34,057 nt of DNA from Candidatus Saccharibacteria bacterium UBA3723 (lineage in GTDB: Bacteria > Patescibacteriota > Saccharimonadia > Saccharimonadales > Saccharimonadaceae): the NCBI GenBank assembly GCA_002371895.1, contig DFHM01000013.1, forward strand, positions 1-34,057. The letters are read 5' to 3'. The notes beneath the pieces were generated by a model. That model saw only the letters and a program-made list of their open reading frames with translations, was not told the origin of the DNA and ran no database searches. This document shows, one piece after another, positions 14,620 through 21,998 of the stretch. The stretch's first letter is position 1. Every line of letters begins with the position of its first letter. The position numbers were made by a program, and so were the translations under genes.

Positions 14620-15636
14620 CTAAAATTGCTTGATTTTGCTAAGAAATATGTAATAATCCATGTCGTACAAGAGGTTTTTCTCTATGGCTTTGGCTGCAAT
14701 TTTGCATTGTTTCGAGATGCGTTCGCCCTTAAATAACGGATCAATATAACGAATTTTGGCTGGATGGTGGACGTAATAGACGTCCTTTGGTTCCTCTTTA
14801 CTCTTCTTAATTTGTTTTGCTTTGCGCCAGATATTGAATACTTTGACATAGTCAGACTTTTCGATAATTTCTATAATTTCGGATTCTGGTTTCTCGTAGA
14901 GGTCTGCGACGCTGATGTGCCCTTCGTCGGAGATTTTGCGCAGGATATCGGCAATAAATTGCATCGAATAACGCGTGCGCTCATCGCGGTAGATAACTGA
15001 CATACGACTCGTTAGCTTTACGAGCTCGCGGGCGTATTTCTTGGTCTTAAATCCTAGTTCTGTCTCGCCGTTTTCGTTAGTTTGAATCTCGATGTCGCGG
15101 TAGATTTCGGCAAGGCGTTCCATGGTAGTTTGCGGATAAACGAAGGCGGCATTCGAAAGTGAATATTCGAGGCGGTCGGCCGATAGCTGCGGCGTGTCAT
15201 TATCAGCGATTGGATATAGATGATAATTGTCGACTTCGGAGACTTTAATGCCGTCACGCTTTAGGAGCGCCATGATTTCTGGCGATTCTTCGATAAGCTT
15301 GGTTGTGAGTTCTTCGGTGCTCTCCTGTGTCATATAATCGCCGTTCATAAAGTCGACGCAGTGTTTGAACGCCGGTGTGGCGATATCATGGAAGAGCCCG
15401 GATAGAGTCTGCTTTTTGTCGTGTGTAAAATTCCAAACAATGAGTGCAACACCGATAGAATGGTCTAGGCTGGAATAAAAAGTACTGTCCGGAAATAAGT
15501 CTGTATAAATGGTGCCGCAAGTCACACTAATGCCGGCCTGTTTTTGCATGCGTGGCGTCAAAATATATTCATCGAGCCATTCCGGATAATCTGGCGCGAG
15601 GATCTGGTAATAGTTTTTAAAATTCGTTTTTACCAT
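14620..15636 (-). CDS. HD-domain phosphohydrolase
   Basis: Protein of 338 residues. The start at 15636 is set by GGAGG ahead of it; the longer form would start inside the end of ung. The HD motif is clear: SSLDHSIGVALIVW, then LSGLFHDIATPAF, then DRLEYSLSNA, giving the H...HD...D metal set in an order like dGTPase- and dNTPase-type HD enzymes. It overlaps ung by 7 nt and ends the tdk-tmk-ung operon, so a role in nucleotide turnover is attractive but not shown. Confidence 0.82.
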   Translation of the reverse strand: MVKTNFKNYYQILAPDYPEWLDEYILTPRMQKQAGISVTCGTIYTDLFPDSTFYSSLDHSIGVALIVWNFTHDKKQTLSGLFHDIATPAFKHCVDFMNGDYMTQESTEELTTKLIEESPEIMALLKRDGIKVSEVDNYHLYPIADNDTPQLSADRLEYSLSNAAFVYPQTTMERLAEIYRDIEIQTNENGETELGFKTKKYARELVKLTSRMSVIYRDERTRYSMQFIADILRKISDEGHISVADLYEKPESEIIEIIEKSDYVKVFNIWRKAKQIKKSKEEPKDVYYVHHPAKIRYIDPLFKGERISKQCKIAAKAIEKNLLYDMDYYIFLSKIKQF

Positions 15637-16277
15637 TTTATTTCCTCCATTCCCCACTCTTTTAGTTTGTTATTGCATTTACTAAACGGCTTCGAGCCAA
15701 AGAATCCATTATAGGCGGACAGCGGTGACGGGTGGGCGGATTCGATGATGTAATGCTTTGTTTGATCAATCATTGGCTTTTTGGAGCGCGCGTCACGACC
15801 CCAGAGAATAAACACTAGATGGGGGCGGTTTTCGTTCAGGTATTTGATGATATGCTCAGTGAATGTCTCCCAGCCTTTGCCGCGGTGACTGCCGGCCATA
15901 TGAGCCTCGACGGTAAGCGTGTTATTTAGTAACATAACGCCCTGCTTTGCCCAGCGCGTAAGGTCGCCATTATTCGGAATTGGCGCGCCGACGTCTGCGT
16001 TGATTTCTTTGAAAATATTCTGCAGTGATGGCGGAATTTGTACACCGCTATGAACTGAAAAAGCGAGGCCATTGGCCTGGCGCGGTCCATGGTATGGATC
16101 CTGGCCAATAATGACGACTTTGATATCGTTTAAATCGGTTGTAAAAGCCGAAAATACCTGCTGCTTTGGCGGGTAAATCGTCTTATGCTCGTAGGCATCC
16201 GTAAGGAACTTGGAAAGCTCTTTGAAGTATGGTTGGTCAAACTCGGACTTGAGGATAGGCTTCCAGGACTCGTGCAT
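15630..16277 (-). CDS. ung: Uracil-DNA glycosylase, family 1
   Basis: Protein of 215 residues, close to the usual 220-230. The water-activating motif GQDPYHG is at 58-64 (catalytic Asp60), LLNNTLTV (residues 116-123) follows, and the DNA-intercalating HPSPLS loop is at 182-187. It removes uracil from DNA at the start of base excision repair. Located 2 nt after tmk in a pyrimidine-centred operon, which makes sense where dUTP and dTTP pools depend on salvage. Confidence 0.95.
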   Translation of the reverse strand: MHESWKPILKSEFDQPYFKELSKFLTDAYEHKTIYPPKQQVFSAFTTDLNDIKVVIIGQDPYHGPRQANGLAFSVHSGVQIPPSLQNIFKEINADVGAPIPNNGDLTRWAKQGVMLLNNTLTVEAHMAGSHRGKGWETFTEHIIKYLNENRPHLVFILWGRDARSKKPMIDQTKHYIIESAHPSPLSAYNGFFGSKPFSKCNNKLKEWGMEEIKW

Positions 16278-16279
16278 TT

Positions 16280-16891
16280 CTATACTCCGAATAGTTTTCT
16301 GAGTTCGGCGTGAATTTCTTCGATGCTTGGGCTGGCGTCAACGGTGGTGATATTGAAGTCTTTTGCGATATGTAGGTAGGCGTTGTCTACTTTGTGTTGG
16401 AATTCGCTTGGCTTTGATTCGAAAGTATCGCCTTTAGAGTTGTCGTCTCGGCTGGATTGGCGCGAAAGGCGTTCTTTTTCTGGGAGTGTAAGAATAGCAC
16501 TCTTATCTGGTTTTACATAACGTTCTGGCATTGCTTCTTTGGTGATGCGCACGATTTTGTTGCGCGAAATGCCCTGGCCGTAACCCTGATAAGCGAGCGT
16601 AGACCACCAGTTGCGTGCGGATATGACGTAGCCGTCACGCTTTAGGACTGGTTCGGCAAGTTTGCGCCATAATTCCTGGCGTGCAGCCGTGAATAATAGT
16701 ACGTGGGTCATTGGCTCGAGGTCGTAGTTTTTGTCCTTGATGATGCGGCGAAGTTCGTGCGCAGAATCTAGCTCTCCGTCCGGCTCGTGCATTGTGATGA
16801 CTTCTTTGCCTTTGCCGCGGAGATATTCGGCCATCATTTCGACCTGAGTGGATTTGCCAGTGGCGTCTTGGCCTTCAATTACGAAATACAT
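16280..16891 (-). CDS. tmk: Thymidylate kinase
   Basis: Protein of 203 residues. The P-loop is GQDATGKST (7-15); the DR-type motif of most Tmk proteins appears as SARNWWSTLAYQGYG, and a lid region rich in Arg and Lys lies near 135-160 (KERLSRQSSRDD). It phosphorylates dTMP to dTDP. Its ATG overlaps the stop of the thymidine kinase gene by one base (TAATG), so the two salvage steps are translationally coupled. Confidence 0.9.
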   Translation of the reverse strand: MYFVIEGQDATGKSTQVEMMAEYLRGKGKEVITMHEPDGELDSAHELRRIIKDKNYDLEPMTHVLLFTAARQELWRKLAEPVLKRDGYVISARNWWSTLAYQGYGQGISRNKIVRITKEAMPERYVKPDKSAILTLPEKERLSRQSSRDDNSKGDTFESKPSEFQHKVDNAYLHIAKDFNITTVDASPSIEEIHAELRKLFGV

Positions 16892-17481
16892 TAGTTTTTC
16901 CCTTCTTGATATTTAAAGAAACAATGTGGACAGAGTGCTTTATAGATAATGTCGGACTTGCCGTCGTCGATGAGGATGTCTGGTCCGGTAGTGACGAGTT
17001 TGCCATTGAGCCAGCGAGTATTGAGTGTGGCTTTGCGCCCGCAATCGCAGATGGTTTTGATTTCTTCGATTTTGTGCGCAACCTGAAGCAGACGTGTGCT
17101 GCCCTCAAATCCTCTGCTGCTCATGCGGAAGTTGAGACGGAGGCCGTAAGCAATGACCGGAATGTTTAATTTTACGACAACTTGGAGAAGCTGATCGACT
17201 TGTTTTCCGGTGAGGAATTGTGCTTCATCAACTAGGATGCAGTTAACGCCGGAATATTCCTTCGCAATTTTGGTAAATAGATTAGCGCGACGATTAAAAC
17301 AAAAATCCGTATCTCGTTCTGGGCCGATGCGGGTTAATAACTTTTTGCCGTTTTTTGTATCGGTTGCGGGTTTGATAACGCAAACTTTTTGTCCGCGTTC
17401 TTCGTAATTGAAAGCAACCTGAAGAAGCTGCATGGTCTTGCCGCAGCCCATTGCACCGTACCTGAAGTATAGTTGTGCCAC
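16891..17481 (-). CDS. tdk: Thymidine kinase, type II
   Basis: Protein of 196 residues. The P-loop GAMGCGKTM is at 9-17, the Walker B and catalytic base DEAQF at 85-89, and the structural zinc site is complete with Cys145, Cys147, Cys184 and Cys187 (CDCGRKA and CPHC). It makes dTMP from thymidine and is the entry step of the salvage operon tdk-tmk-ung-HD. A strong AGGAGGAG precedes the ATG. Confidence 0.95.
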   Translation of the reverse strand: MAQLYFRYGAMGCGKTMQLLQVAFNYEERGQKVCVIKPATDTKNGKKLLTRIGPERDTDFCFNRRANLFTKIAKEYSGVNCILVDEAQFLTGKQVDQLLQVVVKLNIPVIAYGLRLNFRMSSRGFEGSTRLLQVAHKIEEIKTICDCGRKATLNTRWLNGKLVTTGPDILIDDGKSDIIYKALCPHCFFKYQEGKN

Positions 17482-17552
17482 AAAAACTCCTCCTATTTGC
17501 TTTTAGTTTAACACTTCTTGAAACTGCGCGGTGTTGTAATTTTTATTTATGC

Positions 17553-17558
17553 TAAAAT
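17553..17558 (+). promoter_or_regulatory. -10 box six bases before a start codon (leaderless)
   Basis: TAAAAT, then GAAATT, then the ATG of the gene at 17565. No Shine-Dalgarno. A TG precedes the box with one base between (TGCTAAAAT), an extended -10. Confidence 0.65.
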
Positions 17559-17564
17559 GAAATT

Positions 17565-18236
17565 ATGATTACGCTTTTTGGGCCGACAGGCAGTGGCAAA
17601 AGTGAGCAAGGCAAACTTTTGGCGCAAAAATATCATTGGACTTGGGTTTCCGCTCGTGACCAATTAATGAGCTTGAATGACAAAGATATTCAGTATGCGC
17701 TCGATCACGGCATGTTTGTGGACGACGAGACGATGAATGGTCTAATGGAGCGTATTCTTGCGAAGGCGAAGAGTAGCAATAAGCAAGTCGTACTAGATGG
17801 CTTCCCTTCTACGGTGCGACAAGTGCAATGGCTGATTGACCGTGGCGAAATCAAGAACATTACAGGTGCAATTGTTTTGCGTGTGCCTCACGGTGAATTG
17901 TGGCGTAGGCTGATGCTCCGTAAACGCGTGGATGATACGCGTGCTGCAATTGAACGCCGCGAGGATTCTTATGATCGTGCAATGACTGGCATGATGCGTG
18001 TGCTAAGCCAGAATGATGTATTTGTGCGCGAAGTTGATGGTCGCAACGAGCCGAAAGATGTGCTTGAGCGTATCGAGGAGGTGCTAGCAGATTGGGGATT
18101 AATTCCAAAGAAACAATTCGCAAAAAATCCTCAGCCGCCGGCTCGTCATATTGCTGGTTTTGCGGCGGACTACAACGGAAAGTCCACGATGTCTCAAGAC
18201 GCGATATTAGAAATTCTAAAGGCTGTTTCTAGTTAA
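17565..18236 (+). CDS. Adenylate kinase-like nucleoside monophosphate kinase
   Basis: Protein of 223 residues. The P-loop is in GPTGSGKSEQGKLLA (6-20), the NMP-binding and core motif in VVLDGFPSTVRQVQWL (the DGFPR pattern with Ser in place of the usual Arg), and the lid-side RVDDTRAAIERRE. About 40 extra residues at the C-terminus (from RHIAGFAADYNGK) have no match I recognise. It may be the genome's Adk or a divergent paralogue; the DGFPS change makes a paralogue plausible. Followed by a strong terminator. Confidence 0.75.
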   Translation: MITLFGPTGSGKSEQGKLLAQKYHWTWVSARDQLMSLNDKDIQYALDHGMFVDDETMNGLMERILAKAKSSNKQVVLDGFPSTVRQVQWLIDRGEIKNITGAIVLRVPHGELWRRLMLRKRVDDTRAAIERREDSYDRAMTGMMRVLSQNDVFVREVDGRNEPKDVLERIEEVLADWGLIPKKQFAKNPQPPARHIAGFAADYNGKSTMSQDAILEILKAVSS

Positions 18237-18266
18237 AAAAATACCCCCGTTCTGGGGGTATTTTTT
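18235..18266. terminator. Bidirectional intrinsic terminator
   Basis: ATACCCCC / GGGGGTAT (8 bp, loop GTTCT), flanked by A-run and T-run. Lies between the convergent kinase gene and hisS. Confidence 0.88.
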
Positions 18267-18280
18267 GTTGCTATTCTTTA

Positions 18281-19573
18281 TTACGCTACTAGTTCGATAG
18301 TCTCGCCGGTCTTGAGATTCTTTGCCTTGTACTTTTGGGCGATGACTTCGTCGTTTCCGATGACAATGGCGAAGTTTGCAATCTTGCCGGCGCGATTGAA
18401 GCGGTCGCCAAGTTTGCGTTCGGTGAGGTCTACGTCTACGGTTTTGCCGTCGGCGCGGAGTTTGCGCGCGAGCTCAAAGGATGCTTCGTATTCATTCTGG
18501 CTGAGCGGGAGGATAACATAATCTATCGGCTGCGTGGTGGTCATATTGATGAGGTTGCATTCGCGAAGTACAAAGAATAGGCGAGTAAGGCCGATAGAGC
18601 CGCCAACGCCTGGGAAACTTTGCTCGGTGAAGTTGCTAGCGAGGTTTTCGTAACGGCCGCCAGATGCAATGGAGCCAATTTCGCGGTAATCTTCGAGCAT
18701 GGTCTCGAATACAGTGCCGGTGTAGTAATCTAGGCCGCGAATGATCATAAAGTCGATAATAAAGTTGCCGGTATTTTCTGCTTCAAGGATTTCGGTAACT
18801 TGTTTGAGCTCGTTTAGACCTTCTTCGACGGCGGTAAGGTCGCCAAGAATCTCGCGGAGTTTGCCAGAGACTTCTTCGAAGTTACCTTTGGTAAACATAA
18901 AGGCGCAGACTTTGCTGACTTGCTCTTCGCTAAGGCCGAGTTCTGCGAGTGCGGCACGGGATTTTTCTTCTGGGACTTTTTCGGCGTGGTCGATAATGCC
19001 AGAAATCTCGGTGGCTTTGTCCGTAAGGCCGAGGGCTTCGAGGAAACCGGCGAGAACTTTGCGGTTGCTAATGCGGATGACCATCTTTGGAAGATTAAAA
19101 GTCTTTAGTGCGTCATAAATACAAGCGATGACCTTTGCGTCGTAGGCGATTGGAAGTTTTTCGCGACCAATAATATCTGCATCGCACTGGTAGAATTCGC
19201 GGAAGCGGCCGCGCTGGGCGCGTTCGCCGCGGAAGTTGCGATTAATCTGCGTGACTTGGAATGGAAAAGCGAGATCGTTGTTGTGCTCGACAACATAGCG
19301 TGCAAGCGGCACGGTGTGGTCGAAACGAAGGGCCTGGTCTGGCGCATCGGCAGACTCGGCGGTTTTGCTAACCATGTAGATTTGCTTTTCGGTGTCGCCA
19401 CCAGCCTTCGCGAGGAGAATGTCGGTGCGTTCAATAAGCGGAGTTTCGATACTTAGAAATCCGTAATGGTGATATACGTCGCTGATGTTTTGTTTGAGCT
19501 GGTCAAAAACTGCCTGCTCGGTTGGTAGTAGTTCTTGCATGCCAGATAGTGGCGACGTATTATATTTTTTCAT
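18281..19573 (-). CDS. hisS: Histidyl-tRNA synthetase
   Basis: Protein of 430 residues, a full-length class II synthetase. Motif 1 region is ETPLIERTDILLAKAGG, motif 2 NRNFRGERAQRGRFREFYQ, the histidine-binding GLDYYTG block, and motif 3 ASGGRYENL ahead of VGGSIGLTRL. The C-terminal anticodon-binding domain (about 335-430) ends normally. No Shine-Dalgarno; TAAAAT is 9 nt before the ATG, so the leader is at most a few bases. Confidence 0.97.
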   Translation of the reverse strand: MKKYNTSPLSGMQELLPTEQAVFDQLKQNISDVYHHYGFLSIETPLIERTDILLAKAGGDTEKQIYMVSKTAESADAPDQALRFDHTVPLARYVVEHNNDLAFPFQVTQINRNFRGERAQRGRFREFYQCDADIIGREKLPIAYDAKVIACIYDALKTFNLPKMVIRISNRKVLAGFLEALGLTDKATEISGIIDHAEKVPEEKSRAALAELGLSEEQVSKVCAFMFTKGNFEEVSGKLREILGDLTAVEEGLNELKQVTEILEAENTGNFIIDFMIIRGLDYYTGTVFETMLEDYREIGSIASGGRYENLASNFTEQSFPGVGGSIGLTRLFFVLRECNLINMTTTQPIDYVILPLSQNEYEASFELARKLRADGKTVDVDLTERKLGDRFNRAGKIANFAIVIGNDEVIAQKYKAKNLKTGETIELVA

Positions 19574-19623
19574 AGTACTTTTATTTTACCATAAGATACA
19601 GGTTACATTAAGGGGGGATGGGT

Positions 19624-19629
19624 TATAAT
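19624..19629 (+). promoter_or_regulatory. -10 box six bases before a start codon (leaderless)
   Basis: TATAAT, then AGAAGC, then the ATG at 19636. This fixes the start, because the upstream in-frame ATG at 19618 would precede the promoter. Confidence 0.7.
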
Positions 19630-19635
19630 AGAAGC

Positions 19636-20475
19636 ATGAAGAACAGGCTAATAGCAATTATTGGTGGCGTATTAGCAGTTGTCTTGGTGGCTGTTTTGGT
19701 ATTTTGGCCGAATACGCCGGCACCAACTATTTATGACGGGATGAAAGTTTACGCATTTAATGCGGGCAAGGCTGATTCGTTTTTGATATACAATGCAGAC
19801 TTTGCGGTTTTGATTGATACTGGCGAGAAAGAACTTGGCGATACGACTATCGAGTATTTAAATGCGAACGACATTAAGAAGTTGGATTACTTAATTGTCA
19901 CTCATTTTGATAAAGACCACGTCGGTTCGGCTTCAAAGATTATTGATGAAGTGGAAGTCGGCAAAATTTTGCAGAGTAATTATCCAAAAGAAAGCAAAGT
20001 CTATACAAAATACCTTGAGGAAATTGAGGATGAAAATGTTTCAGTCGAAACTGTGCGTGAAGATTTGGAATTTACGCTTGGCGATGCGCGCTTTGTGGTG
20101 AATGCTCCGGCGGAGGAAGAATACGTGGCGGATCCAAGTAATAATTCTTCCCTAATCGTGAGTGTATATTATGGCGAAACGAGCTGGTTGTTTATGGGCG
20201 ATGCGGAAGATTTGCGCCTAAGTGAATGGCTCGCGATAAATGACGAGAAATATGATTTTATTAAGGTGCCATACCATGGGCACTATCAGACAAGGCTTGG
20301 CGATTTGGCGACAGAAACTGCACCAAAATATGCCGTAATTACATCGTCCGAGGAGGAGATGGAAGACGATAGCGCGGTTTCGATTTTTAAGGATGCGGGC
20401 GCAAAAGTCTATCTTTTGCGCAAGGGCGCTTTACTCTTCTCTACCGATGGCGAAAATATTGCGACCAGCCGTTAG
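19636..20475 (+). CDS. Membrane-anchored ComEC/Rec2-like MBL-fold hydrolase
   Basis: Protein of 279 residues starting at MKNRLIAII. One hydrophobic anchor (about 4-25) is followed by an MBL domain: FNAGKADSFLI, VLIDTGE, the metal motif THFDKDHVG, LFMGDAE with a metal Asp, and VPYHGHYQT. This is the ComEC C-terminal-like MBL family as seen in stand-alone competence-type hydrolases. The domain should face outward, as the ComEC nuclease domain does, which would allow a role in degrading incoming DNA; that is an inference. Confidence 0.85.
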   Translation: MKNRLIAIIGGVLAVVLVAVLVFWPNTPAPTIYDGMKVYAFNAGKADSFLIYNADFAVLIDTGEKELGDTTIEYLNANDIKKLDYLIVTHFDKDHVGSASKIIDEVEVGKILQSNYPKESKVYTKYLEEIEDENVSVETVREDLEFTLGDARFVVNAPAEEEYVADPSNNSSLIVSVYYGETSWLFMGDAEDLRLSEWLAINDEKYDFIKVPYHGHYQTRLGDLATETAPKYAVITSSEEEMEDDSAVSIFKDAGAKVYLLRKGALLFSTDGENIATSR

Positions 20476-20487
20476 CTGTGCTATACT
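20459..20487 (+). promoter_or_regulatory. tRNA-Phe promoter
   Basis: TTGCGA (20459-20464), 17-base spacer, TATACT (20482-20487), 11 bases before the mature tRNA. The -35 overlaps the last codons of the MBL gene. Confidence 0.7.
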
Positions 20488-20498
20488 TATCTCAGTGT

Positions 20499-20574
20499 GG
20501 CTCTGTAGCTCAGTTGGTAGAGCAGAGGCCTGAAGAGCCTTGTGTCGACGGTTCAAGTCCGCCCGGAGCCACCA
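20499..20574 (+). tRNA. trnF: tRNA-Phe (GAA), CCA encoded
   Basis: 76 bases with a full cloverleaf: acceptor GGCTCTG / CGGAGCC (one G-T pair), D arm GCTC..GAGC with TTGGT loop, anticodon stem GAGGC / GCCTT, anticodon loop CTGAAGA with GAA at 34-36, T loop TTCAAGT, discriminator A and encoded CCA. The second T-stem pair (50-64) is an A-C mismatch, which is unusual but leaves the stem formed. Confidence 0.95.
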
Positions 20575-20587
20575 TTTAGTTTTAAAA

Positions 20588-20610
20588 ACCGCCACTTGGG
20601 CGGATTTTTG
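20588..20610 (+). terminator. Intrinsic terminator of tRNA-Phe
   Basis: CCGCC / GGCGG (20589-20593, 20599-20603) followed by TTTTT. Confidence 0.75.
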
Positions 20611-20615
20611 TTGGT

Positions 20616-21287
20616 TTAATAATCTTCGTAAAAGTTGATGATTCTCTCTTTGGTACCGTCGCTAGAAATTCTATCCCACTCCTTTTTATAGACGGAGCGA
20701 GCGTATTCTTTGTTTAAATAATCTTTTTGGAATTTATCCCTTCTCTCTTTTAATTCTGGGCAATCTGTCCAGAGATTGAATTTGCCGCCATCATTGATGC
20801 GCTTGCAAATATACGCGTGGCAACGCTCAAAATGCCCATCAAATGTTTGAATTTCTGGATAGTTTTTGAGCGAGGTAGCAAGCTGGCGCTTGGCGAGTAG
20901 CTCAATGTCGAAGTCGCGGTCGGAGTCGGAAACGCATTCGCCATAAATATTGCGCGGACGTTCTTTTCTGGAACCGCGATGATCCTCGACGGCTTCTTTC
21001 ATGATTTTAATTTGATCTTCGGTGAAGAATTTGCGGAGGTTTTGATCGTTGGCGAGAATCTTGCCGGATTCGAACTCGTGATTTTCGCGGTCGATATTTA
21101 ATCCAGAATCGTGATAGCATGCAACCGTGTAGGCCATGTTTTTGTCGAGGTCGTAATAGTCTGCAAGCATCAGCATGTTCTTTATAACGTTGTTGATATG
21201 GATCATGCCATGGGAATAATATTTGTCGTACTTTGGGAAGACATTCTGCTCGATGTATGCCACTAATTCTGGATTAATATCGTTCAT
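20616..21287 (-). CDS. HD-domain protein, probable phosphohydrolase
   Basis: Protein of 223 residues; start at MNDINPEL (21287) because a -10 box lies six bases before it and the longer in-frame reading runs through a terminator. HD elements: YYSHGMIHINNVIKNML, YTVACYHDSGLN with the His-Asp pair, ENHEFESG and VEDHRGSRKE, matching small HD proteins of the YpgQ/YfbR type. The substrate is unknown. The C-terminal part is charged (KERRDKFQKDYLNKEYA). Confidence 0.8.
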   Translation of the reverse strand: MNDINPELVAYIEQNVFPKYDKYYSHGMIHINNVIKNMLMLADYYDLDKNMAYTVACYHDSGLNIDRENHEFESGKILANDQNLRKFFTEDQIKIMKEAVEDHRGSRKERPRNIYGECVSDSDRDFDIELLAKRQLATSLKNYPEIQTFDGHFERCHAYICKRINDGGKFNLWTDCPELKERRDKFQKDYLNKEYARSVYKKEWDRISSDGTKERIINFYEDY

Positions 21288-21293
21288 GGAAAG

Positions 21294-21299
21294 ATAATA
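21294..21299 (-). promoter_or_regulatory. -10 box six bases before a start codon (leaderless)
   Basis: Minus strand TATTAT, then CTTTCC, then the ATG of the HD gene at 21287. No Shine-Dalgarno. Confidence 0.6.
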
Positions 21300-21311
21300 A
21301 CACAAAGGAAA

Positions 21312-21335
21312 GACCCGCCGGTTTCCCGGCGGGTC
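21312..21335 (-). terminator. Terminator hairpin of the Gly/Pro-rich gene
   Basis: Perfect 10-bp GC-rich stem GACCCGCCGG / CCGGCGGGTC with a 4-base loop. The following minus-strand tract is CTTTCCTTT, a weak U-tract, so some read-through into the HD gene is possible. Confidence 0.7.
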
Positions 21336-21358
21336 AGGTTGATTGCAATGTTTTTTGG

Positions 21359-21922
21359 TTACCATCTGGTGAACTTGAACTTGAACCAGAGTTTGAGTCT
21401 CTGGAAGAAGCTCTGGCGAGCAGGTTTGGCATTGCGTGGAGGTACATAGCTGTTGCCGGTACCACCCGTATTACGGAAATGGCGTCCGCCAAACCAGCCA
21501 AGGCCGAATCCGAAAGGACCCCATCCCCAGCCTCCAAAGAAGCCAGGACGTCCGTACCATCCAGGTCCGCCGAACCAGCCCGGTCCACGACCGAACCAGC
21601 CAGGTCCGCGTCCCCAGCCTCCAAAGAAACCAGGACCACGCATCGGACCTCCGGGAGGAGGACCGCCAGGACCAGGACCCATCATGCCAGGACCGTGAGG
21701 TCCACCAGGGCCATGAGGGCCGCCAGGGCCACGACCGAAGAAGCCAGGACCACGTCCGCGACCGGGGCCTCCAAAGAAGCCGCCGCCGCCAGGACCGCCA
21801 AAGAATCCTCCGCCGCCAGGACCAGGACCAGGACCGCCAGGTCCACCGGGGCCACCAGGACCACCGGGACCGCCACCTGGACTAAAAAACATTACATTAG
21901 GTGAAAGTGCTACCGCTGTCAT
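21359..21922 (-). CDS. Gly/Pro/aromatic-rich low-complexity orphan protein
   Basis: Protein of 187 residues; start at 21922 with AAAGGGGG just upstream (a TTG at 21940 also in frame is less likely). Residues about 15-150 are almost only Gly, Pro, Phe, Trp, Arg and His in short repeats (GGPGGPGG, GGGFFGGPG, GRGPGFFG, GPGWFG, GFFGGWGWG). A short unique part follows (RNTGGTGNSYVPPRNAKPARQ), then a basic aromatic tail (FFQRLKLWFKFKF) that could bind membrane. No signal peptide is evident. Proline is too irregular for a collagen G-X-Y helix. Such Gly/aromatic/Arg composition can drive condensation or adhesion, but nothing is proven. Strong own promoter; much higher GC than the neighbours. Confidence 0.8.
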   Translation of the reverse strand: MTAVALSPNVMFFSPGGGPGGPGGPGGPGGPGPGPGGGGFFGGPGGGGFFGGPGRGRGPGFFGRGPGGPHGPGGPHGPGMMGPGPGGPPPGGPMRGPGFFGGWGRGPGWFGRGPGWFGGPGWYGRPGFFGGWGWGPFGFGLGWFGGRHFRNTGGTGNSYVPPRNAKPARQSFFQRLKLWFKFKFTRW

Positions 21923-21954
21923 TCTGATACCCCCTTTCAAACGGTAATACTATC

Positions 21955-21983
21955 ATTATAGCACACTTTTCAGCAAAAGTCAA
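21955..21983 (-). promoter_or_regulatory. Strong promoter of the Gly/Pro-rich gene
   Basis: Minus strand TTGACT (21983-21978), 17-base spacer ending GTGTGC, TATAAT (21960-21955). The leader is only about 25 nt. Confidence 0.87.
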
Positions 21984-21998
21984 GATAAGAGCTTATGT

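Noticed and set aside
14190..14620. Chromosome origin (oriC)
   Set aside because: The DnaA-like boxes are imperfect, no dnaA/dnaN/rpmH genes are near, and gene orientation does not switch. Kept only as a low-weight finding.
21436..21904. Long Arg/Ser- and Pro-rich plus-strand frames
   Set aside because: They are antisense reflections of the GGN/CCN repeats of the Gly/Pro-rich gene, with no promoter or ribosome site.
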